NCBI GenBank assembly: GCA_030600975.1 | Contig: JAUVUL010000084.1 | Coordinates: 1-7,194 of the forward strand | Reading direction: 5' to 3' | Origin: Candidatus Aegiribacteria sp. | Lineage (GTDB): Bacteria; Fermentibacterota; Fermentibacteria; Fermentibacterales; JCC-6 | DNA: 7,194 nt | Shown: one piece after another, positions 1 to 6,274 of the stretch | How positions within the stretch are numbered: position 1 is the stretch's first letter | How the letters are laid out: each line of letters starts with the position of its first letter | Notes under the pieces: generated by a model | Databases searched by the model: none | What the model saw: only the letters and a program-made list of their open reading frames with translations | Told to the model about the DNA's origin: nothing | Made by a program: the position numbers and the translations under genes

Positions 1-1
1 A

Positions 2-277
2 TCAACGACAGGATCTCTGGAAACATATACCACCGAGACAAATGCCAACGGTTTATTCTGGATGGAGATGCAGTTCTATCCGGATATTGCAGAGGGCGGC
101 ACCGGCGGATCTTCGGGAAGCATAACCTTCGGACTTCGTGCCTTTGATAATGCTGGACATGAGTACTTCTACGGTGGAAATGAAGAGTATACGTTCACCG
201 TCTTCGGCGGTGATACACTAACAGTGTACAGCATCAATGTGGTAATGATCGCATCATCCAAAGCCGGCGGCAGGTAA
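2..277 (+). CDS. 3' end of unidentified beta-rich protein upstream of pilO (5' truncated)
   Basis: The frame is open from the left edge of the window to a TAA at 275-277, giving 91 C-terminal residues. The start lies outside the window. The visible part alternates hydrophobic and polar residues typical of beta strands (LFWMEMQFYPD, SITFGLRAFD, EYTFTVFGGDTLTVYSI). It also has Gly/Ser-rich turns and a short polar tail ending in KAGGR. In the usual pilM-N-O-P-Q order this place belongs to pilN. However, I see none of the alternating strand-helix pattern (a strand, a helix with FxxxL, then strands) expected of the ferredoxin-like C-terminus of PilN. It could be a divergent or extended PilN, or an extra pilus-associated periplasmic protein inserted before pilO. 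Position suggests a link to pilus assembly; no function is assigned. Confidence 0.7.
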   Translation, partial: STTGSLETYTTETNANGLFWMEMQFYPDIAEGGTGGSSGSITFGLRAFDNAGHEYFYGGNEEYTFTVFGGDTLTVYSINVVMIASSKAGGR

Positions 278-284
278 AACGAAG

Positions 285-338
285 ATGAAATACTCGTTAC
301 CATTTAAGCAGACAGAATATAGAGGGGGTTTGGTATGA
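285..338 (+). other. 17-codon frame bridging to the pilO start (possible leader or coupling ORF)
   Basis: In the gap before pilO an ATG at 285 opens a 17-codon frame (MKYSLPFKQTEYRGGLV) whose TGA at 336-338 overlaps the pilO ATG at 335 as ATGA. The same ATGA junction is used at 4619 and 6271 in this window. A possible ribosome site is GCAGGT at 270-275, nine bases upstream. The frame stays open back to a TGA at 246-248, so a late frameshift in the preceding gene would also reach the pilO start. No family is recognisable. It may be a coupling mini-ORF or chance. Confidence 0.2.
321..328 (+). promoter_or_regulatory. Ribosome-binding site of pilO
   Basis: The purine-rich stretch AGAGGGGG lies six bases before the ATG at 335. 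It supports that start, which directly precedes the short cytoplasmic tail and membrane anchor of PilO. Confidence 0.6.
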
Positions 339-892
339 ATGCCTATCTCAGAGACCCCAGGTTCTACATCCTGATAGTCGGTATTCTTCTTATCGCAGCG
401 CTGGTTTACCTGTATCCAAGGGAGTTTTCTTCCGAAATCAAGGAGAGGATCGAGCGGGCCGAACAAAATCTGAATATGAAAAGGGCTGAACTCAGTTCAC
501 TCCAGGCGGGAACTGCATCGGATATGGCAATAACCGAGCAGGAGATCAATCGCCTGACTCAGCAGCTTGCGGAACTTGATAGATACCTTCCAAGAAGCTA
601 CGATCAGGATGAAATAATGGATATGCTGACGGAGAATGCAGAGAACAGCGGTTTGCAGATTTATTCTCTCACTCCGCTGCCACCGATTACTCAGGGGGAT
701 TTCCTCGTTTACGGATGGCAAATGCAACTCACCGGGCGTTTTCATAGACTTGGTGTCTTTCTTGATCAGTTGACTCAGCAGATGATGCTGACCTCGGTTA
801 CAGAACTTACTGTAATACAGAAAAAGGCTTCAGATGGAAGCTACGATAATATGGAGGCTAATTTCACTATTTTAGCCTTTGTGCAGCCATAG
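335..892 (+). CDS. pilO: Type IV pilus inner-membrane assembly protein PilO
   Basis: PilO is a single-pass inner-membrane protein that pairs with PilN and contacts PilP, forming the alignment complex that links the cytoplasmic pilus motor to the PilQ secretin. The 185-residue product has the expected build. A short cytoplasmic tail (MNAYLRDPR) is followed by one hydrophobic segment at about residues 10-27 and a charged heptad-like coiled coil at about 31-83 (EIKERIERAEQNL, EINRLTQQLAELDRYLP). A C-terminal ferredoxin-like domain spans about 88-185 and includes LTGRFHRLGVFLDQL, the typical PilO strand-helix. Length matches the family (about 180-210). It begins with a good ribosome-binding site. 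The pilP-type gene follows after 17 bases and pilQ after that, which supports the assignment strongly. Sequence identity to well-studied PilO proteins looks low, as is usual for this family. Confidence 0.88.
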   Translation: MNAYLRDPRFYILIVGILLIAALVYLYPREFSSEIKERIERAEQNLNMKRAELSSLQAGTASDMAITEQEINRLTQQLAELDRYLPRSYDQDEIMDMLTENAENSGLQIYSLTPLPPITQGDFLVYGWQMQLTGRFHRLGVFLDQLTQQMMLTSVTELTVIQKKASDGSYDNMEANFTILAFVQP

Positions 893-900
893 GAAGGGAG
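893..900 (+). promoter_or_regulatory. Ribosome-binding site of the pilP-like gene
   Basis: GAAGGGAG immediately follows the pilO TAG and lies nine bases before the ATG at 910. It supports the start that gives a complete lipoprotein signal peptide. Confidence 0.55.
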
Positions 901-909
901 CAATAAGAG

Positions 910-2322
910 ATGAGTATCTCAAAACTAACTTATACAGCCCTTCTGGCAGCAGCTGTTGTATTTCTGGTTTCCGGCTGCGGTGAGAGTACGGATGAAGCAA
1001 CTACAACGGTTGAGGATACAGGGATATCCATAACTGTGGTATCCGGCTCCGATGTTTACGGCTGGATAGAAATGACCCTTTCGCAGACTCCTCCCATAAT
1101 GGCCGAAGCAGGAGAAGATCATGCGTGGCTGCTTTTCGAAGGGGGCACCCTCCTCAGATTCAGCAGAATGGATGGAAAATGGAAAGCTTACTGCCTGGAG
1201 GATGTTAGCATTATTCTTGACTTCGACCTGAATGGTGAGATCCCTTCATTCATTACGGAGAGCGAATACCTTGTATTCAACGATAACAGCTGCGATGCTG
1301 TTTCAGAATCACTTCCGGATGGTTTCTCCCCGATGGAGCTTGAGATTTGTAATGATGATATAGCAGTTCTGGGTATGGATGGAGATCTGGCGATCAGGGA
1401 GGAAGATGGTTTTACTGTGTATACCGCTTCCGAAGAACTGAATCCCCGGGGCGACCTTCAGCGGATTGGACCGGACTGGATATTCAGTCTTGAGGGCGGC
1501 GGCATTGCACTGTTCGACCCCTCGGTTGCCCTGTGGCAGTTCGAGGACTCACCCGATGGAGATATACTGGCTTCGTCCGACAATATCCTGTTCATTGGCT
1601 TCAACGACACCATCTATGTAAGAACCTTACCGGGGGAATGGAATTATCATTCTGACGGCCGTCTGTTTGATGGAGGTCTTGTTCTGGCAGAGAACGGTAT
1701 CTCAACAGTCATGTCACCGGGTGAGATAATCGCTGAAGCTCCTTCGTTCGAACCATCTAAATTGTTTGCAATGGAGAGTTTCCGGCAGCCTGTATGGGCT
1801 ATTGACGATCTTGGAATAGCGGCCTACACTGGTCTGGGTTCAGTAGAAACAAACCTCCCTTATTACGAAACCCAGCGCGTATCCTGTTCCATGGCCGGGC
1901 AGAGCGCAAGTGGAATGCAGGGCTCAGCAGAGTCTGTGAACGATATAATACAGGCAGGTGGCGCTACATTCAGAATATATGAGTCCGTTTCCATCAGACC
2001 CGACCCGTTCACCGAATTCTCAGCTGAGGGAAGAGATGCGAGAAGGACCCTTGAGACAATATCGGTCGAGGAATTCAGATTGGTTGGAATAACACTTGAT
2101 CCTGTCGGTGGCGATCAGGCCATGGTGGAAGACGGAATTGGTGTACCATACATCCTCTACGAAGGGACGATTCTTGCCAATAATTCCCACGTTGCTGAGA
2201 TTACTAGTAATGAAGTTATTGTGATTCAGGATGTTATAGTTGATTACAGCGCAAGAGGTGGAGGGGAGACTACAATCCCCACCATTTATTCTTTGCGTTT
2301 ACATGAAGAAGGTGGTTTGTGA
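910..2322 (+). CDS. pilP: PilP-like type IV pilus lipoprotein with large N-terminal propeller-like region
   Basis: The gene lies between pilO and pilQ, the normal place of pilP. PilP is a lipoprotein that connects PilN/PilO to the N0 region of PilQ. Residues 1-23 form a lipoprotein signal peptide with lipobox VSGC; Cys23 would be lipidated. Residues about 355-468 match the PilP C-terminal beta-sandwich: RPDPF at 363-367 (family RDPF), EEFRLVGITLD at 387-397, AMVED at 404-408, PYILYEG at 413-419, then HVAEITSNEVIVIQDVIVDY. The protein is 470 residues, against about 175 for ordinary PilP. Residues about 45-315 hold roughly seven strand-turn-strand units of about 37 residues, with Trp and Gly-rich turns (WLLFEGGTLLRF, WIFSLEGGGIALF, ILFIGFNDTIYV, VWAIDDLGIAAY), which I read as a beta-propeller. 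A Ser/Gly/Gln-rich linker at about 325-350 joins the two parts. The propeller reading is inference; the PilP domain call is firm. Confidence 0.82.
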   Translation: MSISKLTYTALLAAAVVFLVSGCGESTDEATTTVEDTGISITVVSGSDVYGWIEMTLSQTPPIMAEAGEDHAWLLFEGGTLLRFSRMDGKWKAYCLEDVSIILDFDLNGEIPSFITESEYLVFNDNSCDAVSESLPDGFSPMELEICNDDIAVLGMDGDLAIREEDGFTVYTASEELNPRGDLQRIGPDWIFSLEGGGIALFDPSVALWQFEDSPDGDILASSDNILFIGFNDTIYVRTLPGEWNYHSDGRLFDGGLVLAENGISTVMSPGEIIAEAPSFEPSKLFAMESFRQPVWAIDDLGIAAYTGLGSVETNLPYYETQRVSCSMAGQSASGMQGSAESVNDIIQAGGATFRIYESVSIRPDPFTEFSAEGRDARRTLETISVEEFRLVGITLDPVGGDQAMVEDGIGVPYILYEGTILANNSHVAEITSNEVIVIQDVIVDYSARGGGETTIPTIYSLRLHEEGGL

Positions 2323-2324
2323 TG
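2309..2324 (+). promoter_or_regulatory. pilQ ribosome-binding site and TGATG start junction
   Basis: AAGGTGG at 2309-2315 lies six bases before ATG 2322-2324, which shares its A with the pilP TGA at 2320-2322. A GTG at 2319 is in frame one codon earlier but only three bases from the ribosome site, so ATG 2322 is preferred. The overlap implies translational coupling of pilP and pilQ. Confidence 0.6.
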
Positions 2325-4073
2325 CGTCTCTTAACCGTTTGTAGTCTACTGCTGTTGCTGGCTATACCAGCGGCAGCGTACAGGATTACCGATATCTCGG
2401 TAGTACCCAGCGGGGACGTGACCCTGGTTACTCTAACCGCTGACGATGCAATTTCGTACGAAAGGTTTCTTCTGACCGATCCTATGAGGATCGTTCTGGA
2501 CATTGGCGATGCGGTGCACTCGCTGCCATCGATGGATTTTTCCGTCAACAGGGGAGGGGTTCTGTCCATAAGGACGAGTCAGTATAAAGCTCCGCCGGAC
2601 GGCATTGTCAGAATAATCATCGATGTTAACGGTGAGCTTATCAACTACAACGCATCACTTGACGGGAATCGACTCGTTCTGGAGATGCAGACTGATCCTA
2701 CCGGCATACCCTTTGCTGCATGGTCAGCAACTTCTGAATATGTTGAGCCTGTAATAACCGGCGGAGATGTAGCGCCACTATCATCACCTGACTACTCGAC
2801 CCTTTCCGGACAATCAATAGCAACATCAACAAGGGGTATCCGTATAAGTGAGATCAATCGCCAGATAGAGGACGGCTTTCCGGTGGAGTGGGCCGGAACC
2901 GGTGGCAGAAGGGTAACTATCGATGTTGTTGATGCAAGCATTAGAACCGTTATGAGGGCTATCGCTGATGTGAGCGGCATGAACATCATGCTCCCTGAGG
3001 ATTATACCGCCTCGGTTACCGCCCGGTTACAGAATGTGGGCTGGAGGGACGCACTGACAGCGATTCTCAACTCACAGGGACTTGTTGCAAGCATGCAGGG
3101 CAATGTCCTGAGAGTGCTGCCCAGGGATGAGTTCTATTCGGAGATAAGCCAGATGGCATCAACCCGTCATGACAGAGAGAACCTTCAGGAACTCCAGACC
3201 GAGATATACGTGATCAGATATGCGACAGCACAAAGCCTGAACGGCGCTCTCAGTACCGCTCTTTCCGATAGAGGTCAGATCTCGATTGACGACAGGACCA
3301 ACTCTCTCATCATCACGGATATACCGTACAAACTCGAGGAAGTAGGCAGACTGCTGCCTATTCTGGACAGTCCGACAGCGCAGGTAATGATAGAAGCGAA
3401 ACTGGTGGAAATCGATGCCAGCTATGCACACGAGATGGGTATTGACTGGTCCCTGGGGAACCTTACCAGGTCAAACGATCTGGTGCATGGAGGTATGAGT
3501 TCCGGTGGTCTTGCCGTAGGAGATCCGACTGGCACTATCTCATTCGGCACCATTACCAGTATGTTCAATGTGAACGCAGTTCTTACTATGCTTGAATCCC
3601 AGAATCATGCACATATACTGTCGGAGCCGAGGATAGCGATAATTGACAACATGACCGGTACAGTTATGTCCGGAAAGGAAATACCTCTGACTCTTATGGA
3701 TCCAAGCGGAAACGTTTACATACAGATGTATAAGGTCGGTGTAGAGCTGACCGTTACACCTCATATCAATGCTGATAACAACGTTACTCTTGAGCTCAAT
3801 CCGGTTGTAAGTGAGCTTTCTGGTGAGGCAACTTCCTCGCAGCAACCCATAATCCTTACGCAGAGCGCAAATACAACCCTTATGATAGACGATGGTGCAA
3901 CAGCGGTTATCGGTGGAATAATGAGAAGCAAGCATACAACTGTCAGAAAATCCATACCGATACTTGGGCAGATCCCTCTACTCGGTGATCTGCTTTTCTC
4001 CTACAATTCCGAGCGAGAAGAAAGCACAGAGCTTGTAATATTCGTTACTCCACACATTATCAGGCCTTACTAA
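2322..4073 (+). CDS. pilQ: Type IV pilus secretin PilQ
   Basis: PilQ forms the multimeric outer-membrane channel through which the pilus fibre leaves the cell. From ATG 2322 the product has 583 residues. A signal peptide ends at about residue 19 (IPAAA before YRITD). One AMIN domain covers about 20-124 and would bind peptidoglycan; it includes RIVLDIGD. A polar linker of about 65 residues follows. The STN/N0 domain covers about 196-268 (VTIDVVDASIRTVMRAIADV, then GWRDALTAIL and LRVLPRDEF), and one secretin N1 repeat covers about 293-350 (YVIRYATAQSL, DDRTNSLIITD). The secretin core runs from about 350 to the end, with QVMIEAKLVEID, ILSEPRIAIIDN, GVELTVTPHI and the hallmark VIGGIMRSKHTTVRKSIPIL followed by GQIPLLGDLLF. 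It ends in ELVIFVTPHII. At 583 residues it is shorter than the roughly 700-residue pseudomonad PilQ, with one AMIN domain only. It is the last pilus gene of the cluster. Confidence 0.95.
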   Translation: MRLLTVCSLLLLLAIPAAAYRITDISVVPSGDVTLVTLTADDAISYERFLLTDPMRIVLDIGDAVHSLPSMDFSVNRGGVLSIRTSQYKAPPDGIVRIIIDVNGELINYNASLDGNRLVLEMQTDPTGIPFAAWSATSEYVEPVITGGDVAPLSSPDYSTLSGQSIATSTRGIRISEINRQIEDGFPVEWAGTGGRRVTIDVVDASIRTVMRAIADVSGMNIMLPEDYTASVTARLQNVGWRDALTAILNSQGLVASMQGNVLRVLPRDEFYSEISQMASTRHDRENLQELQTEIYVIRYATAQSLNGALSTALSDRGQISIDDRTNSLIITDIPYKLEEVGRLLPILDSPTAQVMIEAKLVEIDASYAHEMGIDWSLGNLTRSNDLVHGGMSSGGLAVGDPTGTISFGTITSMFNVNAVLTMLESQNHAHILSEPRIAIIDNMTGTVMSGKEIPLTLMDPSGNVYIQMYKVGVELTVTPHINADNNVTLELNPVVSELSGEATSSQQPIILTQSANTTLMIDDGATAVIGGIMRSKHTTVRKSIPILGQIPLLGDLLFSYNSEREESTELVIFVTPHIIRPY

Positions 4074-4085
4074 AACAAGGCCAGA
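4060..4085 (+). promoter_or_regulatory. Hairpin over the pilQ stop and the rsmD ribosome-binding site
   Basis: GGCCTT at 4063-4068 pairs perfectly with AAGGCC at 4077-4082 across an eight-base loop containing the pilQ TAA. Two further pairs (T4060-A4085, C4061-G4084) extend the stem past one A-A mismatch. The 3' arm contains AAGG, the only plausible Shine-Dalgarno for rsmD, whose GTG is at 4086. No T-run follows, so it does not look like an intrinsic terminator. A ribosome finishing pilQ would open the stem, so I read it as a likely coupling device. The role is inferred. Confidence 0.4.
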
Positions 4086-4622
4086 GTGATCAGACTGGGG
4101 CGGGGAAAGTGGAAGGGTCACATTCTCCGCCCTTCGACTAGCCTGTGCAGACCCACTTCATCACTTCTACGGGGTGCCTTTCTCGATATTGTTGGAAGTA
4201 AATTTATCGATTCCGCTGTTGTATGGGACCTCTGTGCAGGAACAGGGGCAGTGGGTCTTGAAGCTCTGAGCTGGGGGGCATCCTATTGTGTATTCGTTGA
4301 CAAAAATCCCCGTGCAGCGTCGTTCATCAGGGCTTTTCTCCGAGAACACAACGCGCTGGATGATGCAGCAGTTATTACTTGTAGCATAACGGAGTATATT
4401 AAAAAAGCGGATTCTGCACCTGATATTATCTACATCGATCCGCCCTACAGCTACAGCAGGCTCTATGAATGGACAGACAGTATGGAATGGAACGGTATTC
4501 TGTCGCTGAATGGAGCGGTTTTCGTTGAATGTGGAGATGAAGACATGATGAATGAAGGCTGGAAGAAGAGAAAATACGGAGACAGCTACCTTTGCTGGAA
4601 GATCATGAAGGAAGTACGATGA
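4086..4622 (+). CDS. rsmD: 16S rRNA (guanine966-N2)-methyltransferase RsmD
   Basis: RsmD transfers a methyl group from S-adenosylmethionine to N2 of G966 of 16S rRNA in the assembling 30S subunit. The 178-residue length fits the family. The start region (GRGKWKGHILRPSTSLCRPT) matches the RsmD opening with its GKWRG and RPT blocks, which favours the GTG at 4086. The SAM-binding motif I is DLCAGTGAVGLEALSWGA at 48-65, the following acidic strand is VFVDKNPRA at 69-77 with Asp72, and the catalytic DPPY is at 118-121. After RPT the usual DRVREALF is changed to SSLLRGAF, losing the conserved Asp, Arg and Glu while keeping one Arg and the aromatic, so the RNA-facing N-terminus is somewhat divergent. 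It starts 12 bases after pilQ and overlaps coaD by four bases. The rsmD-coaD pairing is common in bacteria and supports the call. Confidence 0.92.
   Translation: MIRLGRGKWKGHILRPSTSLCRPTSSLLRGAFLDIVGSKFIDSAVVWDLCAGTGAVGLEALSWGASYCVFVDKNPRAASFIRAFLREHNALDDAAVITCSITEYIKKADSAPDIIYIDPPYSYSRLYEWTDSMEWNGILSLNGAVFVECGDEDMMNEGWKKRKYGDSYLCWKIMKEVR
4608..4622 (+). promoter_or_regulatory. coaD ribosome-binding site and ATGA overlap with rsmD
   Basis: AAGGAAG at 4608-4614 lies inside the last codons of rsmD, four bases before the ATG at 4619. The rsmD TGA is 4620-4622. This fixes the coaD start at 4619 rather than an upstream TTG at 4592, since the conserved N-terminus of CoaD begins exactly there. Confidence 0.6.
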
Positions 4623-5116
4623 GAATTATCTATCCTGGTACATTCGATCCTCTAACTCTCGGACACCTGGACATTATAACAAGGGCATTGAACATATTCG
4701 GTGAAATTGAAGTGGCCGTGGTGACACGGTCTTTCAAAACTCTCTGCTTTTCGATCGAAGAGAGGGTAAGGCTTCTCAGGGAATCTCTGGTAGAAACGGG
4801 TCTGGAAGGAATCGAGGTATCTTCATTCGATTCCCTGCTGATTGAGTATATGAATAAGAAGAATTATCATACTTTCATCAGAGGTCTTCGGGCCAACTCC
4901 GATTTTGAATACGAGTTTCAGATGCAGCTGATGAACAGAAGACTGGCACCTGAGATAACAGGGCTTTATCTTATGCCATCGGAAGACAAGATGTACCTGT
5001 CTTCTACACTTGTAAAGGAAATCGCGAGGTACGGCGGAGACCTTTGCACGATGGTTACAGATTGCGTAAGGAAAGCACTTGAGGACCATTTTGGATCTGC
5101 AGCACGAAACGGATAA
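4619..5116 (+). CDS. coaD: Phosphopantetheine adenylyltransferase CoaD
   Basis: CoaD catalyses the reversible transfer of AMP from ATP to 4'-phosphopantetheine, giving dephospho-CoA and pyrophosphate, the penultimate step of coenzyme A synthesis in the cytosol. The 165-residue product is a full-length nucleotidyltransferase (E. coli has 159). It opens with IIYPGTFDPLTLGH, carrying Thr8 and the TxGH-type motif (His16, equivalent to E. coli His18). Further family landmarks are FSIEERVRLL at 44-53, FIRGLRANSDFEYEFQ at 86-101 with Arg88 and Arg91, LMPSEDKMYLSSTLVKEIA and the Arg-Tyr-Gly-Gly-Asp turn after it. One departure is FKTLCF at 39-44 where most bacterial CoaD have SKKPLF: the first Lys (Lys40) is kept, while the second Lys and the Pro are Thr and Leu. 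The gene is coupled to rsmD by an ATGA overlap and ends three bases before the aminotransferase gene. Confidence 0.96.
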   Translation: MRIIYPGTFDPLTLGHLDIITRALNIFGEIEVAVVTRSFKTLCFSIEERVRLLRESLVETGLEGIEVSSFDSLLIEYMNKKNYHTFIRGLRANSDFEYEFQMQLMNRRLAPEITGLYLMPSEDKMYLSSTLVKEIARYGGDLCTMVTDCVRKALEDHFGSAARNG

Positions 5117-5119
5117 CGT

Positions 5120-6274
5120 ATGAAATACTCCAGAACTATAATGTCACTATCACCTTCAGCGACATTGCAGTTAAGCGCAAAAGCAAAGGAACTGAAGAAA
5201 TCGGGAAGGGATATTATATCACTTACCGCAGGTCAACCTGATTTTCCTACACCGGCTCCGATCGCTGAAGCAGGGATAAAGGCGATACAGGATGGAAAAA
5301 CCGGATATACGCCAAGTACCGGTATATCCGAGCTGAAAGAAGCTGTAGCAGAAAGCTATTCCGTCAGAAGGAATATCCAATGGAAGGCTGAGAACGTAGT
5401 AGTAAGCTGCGGAGCGAAGCACGATCTGGCTAATCTTATCAGATCGGCCGTGAATCCCGGAGACAGAGTACTTCTTCCAAGGCCATACTGGGTCAGTTAT
5501 CCTGAAATGGTCAAGGCTTCCGGCGGAATACCCGTATTTCCGGACAAGGGCATTGATCCTGAAGAAATACTTAAAGCAGCAGATCAAGGTGCAGTCGGCC
5601 TGCTCCTTAACTACCCCTGCAATCCCTCCGGATATGTTCCATCCGATACTGAGATGAATAGCATCGCAGATGCCATTGCTGATACGGATATGTGGGTTAT
5701 CTCGGATGATATTTATGAAGATCTTGTCTACCTTGAAGGTGCAGCGCCCCACATTCTTGATTACAGGCCGGAGCTCAGTGAGAGAACTGCTGTTGTTTCC
5801 GGTGTATCGAAAACTTATTCAATGACGGGATGGCGGATCGGCTACTCACTTGCAAACATGGAATGGTCAAGGCTCTCCGGTATACTTCAGGCACATTCCA
5901 CGTCAAACCCCTGTTCCATATCTCAATGGGCAGCTCTGGCAGCCGTTGAAGGTAAGGCTGATAAAGAAAAAAGTGAAATGTACCAATCCTTCAGAAATAG
6001 AAGGGATCTGATGTGTTCTTTACTTTCGGACGTAGAAAGCTTACAATTTGAGAGACCGGAAGGGGCATTTTACGTATTCCCCCGATTGGCTGCTGAACAT
6101 GACACTGCAAGATTCTGCAGTGAACTTATAGAAGAAGAGGGACTGGCGGTAATACCGGGTTCTGCTTTTGGAGCTGAAGGATATATCAGATTGTCTTTTG
6201 CAGCATCCGACAATGATATTCGGGAAGGTGTGAACAGATTGAAAAGATTCCTGCGCAGGAGGTACAATATATGA
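5120..6274 (+). CDS. PLP-dependent class I aminotransferase, likely aspartate aminotransferase (type Ib-like)
   Basis: This enzyme should move the amino group between an amino acid, probably aspartate, and 2-oxoglutarate, using pyridoxal 5'-phosphate in the cytosol. The 384-residue product is full length for subgroup I aminotransferases. Landmarks are ISLTAGQPDFPTP at 33-45, YTPSTGISELKEAVA at 63-77, CGAKHDL at 97-103 and PYWVSYPEM at 122-130. NYPCNPSG at 164-171 follows (usually NSPNNPTG; the conserved Asn168 is kept), then SDDIYE at 195-200 with PLP-ring Asp196 and Tyr199. The Schiff-base Lys231 lies in SGVSKTYSMTGWRIGY, and Arg357 in YIRLSFA would bind the alpha-carboxylate. Lys100 sits where the Thermus type Ib enzyme has a Lys that binds the aspartate side chain, which supports aspartate as substrate by inference. 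Related enzymes acting on other amino acids share these motifs. It lies three bases after coaD, with only a weak ribosome site (ACGGA at 5109-5113). Confidence 0.9.
   Translation: MKYSRTIMSLSPSATLQLSAKAKELKKSGRDIISLTAGQPDFPTPAPIAEAGIKAIQDGKTGYTPSTGISELKEAVAESYSVRRNIQWKAENVVVSCGAKHDLANLIRSAVNPGDRVLLPRPYWVSYPEMVKASGGIPVFPDKGIDPEEILKAADQGAVGLLLNYPCNPSGYVPSDTEMNSIADAIADTDMWVISDDIYEDLVYLEGAAPHILDYRPELSERTAVVSGVSKTYSMTGWRIGYSLANMEWSRLSGILQAHSTSNPCSISQWAALAAVEGKADKEKSEMYQSFRNRRDLMCSLLSDVESLQFERPEGAFYVFPRLAAEHDTARFCSELIEEEGLAVIPGSAFGAEGYIRLSFAASDNDIREGVNRLKRFLRRRYNI
6257..6274 (+). promoter_or_regulatory. Perfect Shine-Dalgarno and ATGA junction for the zinc-ribbon gene
   Basis: AGGAGGT at 6257-6263 is a full match to the anti-Shine-Dalgarno and lies seven bases before the ATG at 6271. 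It sits inside the last codons of the aminotransferase gene, where it contributes to the terminal Arg-Arg-Tyr residues. The aminotransferase TGA (6272-6274) overlaps the ATG. It is the strongest ribosome site in the window. Confidence 0.75.

Noticed and set aside
2319..2321. GTG at 2319 as the pilQ start.
   Set aside because: It adds one residue only and lies three bases from the ribosome site, whereas ATG 2322 has good spacing and a TGATG coupling junction.
3540..3935. Minus-strand open frame (131 codons) opposite the secretin core of pilQ.
   Set aside because: It is antisense to the most conserved part of PilQ, and no recognisable protein features are present.
4060..4085. The pilQ-rsmD hairpin as a Rho-independent terminator.
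   Set aside because: No run of T follows the stem; the next bases are GTGATCAGACTGGGG, which begin rsmD.
4592..4621. A TTG at 4592 as an upstream start for coaD, adding nine residues.
   Set aside because: The CoaD family begins at the IYPGTFDP strand, which the ATG at 4619 supplies. That ATG has a Shine-Dalgarno (AAGGAAG, 4608-4614) and a typical ATGA overlap.
5219..5752. Long minus-strand open frame (177 codons) opposite the aminotransferase gene.
   Set aside because: It is fully antisense to a well-supported enzyme gene, shows no family motif and has a Cys/Tyr/Ile-rich composition typical of a shadow frame.
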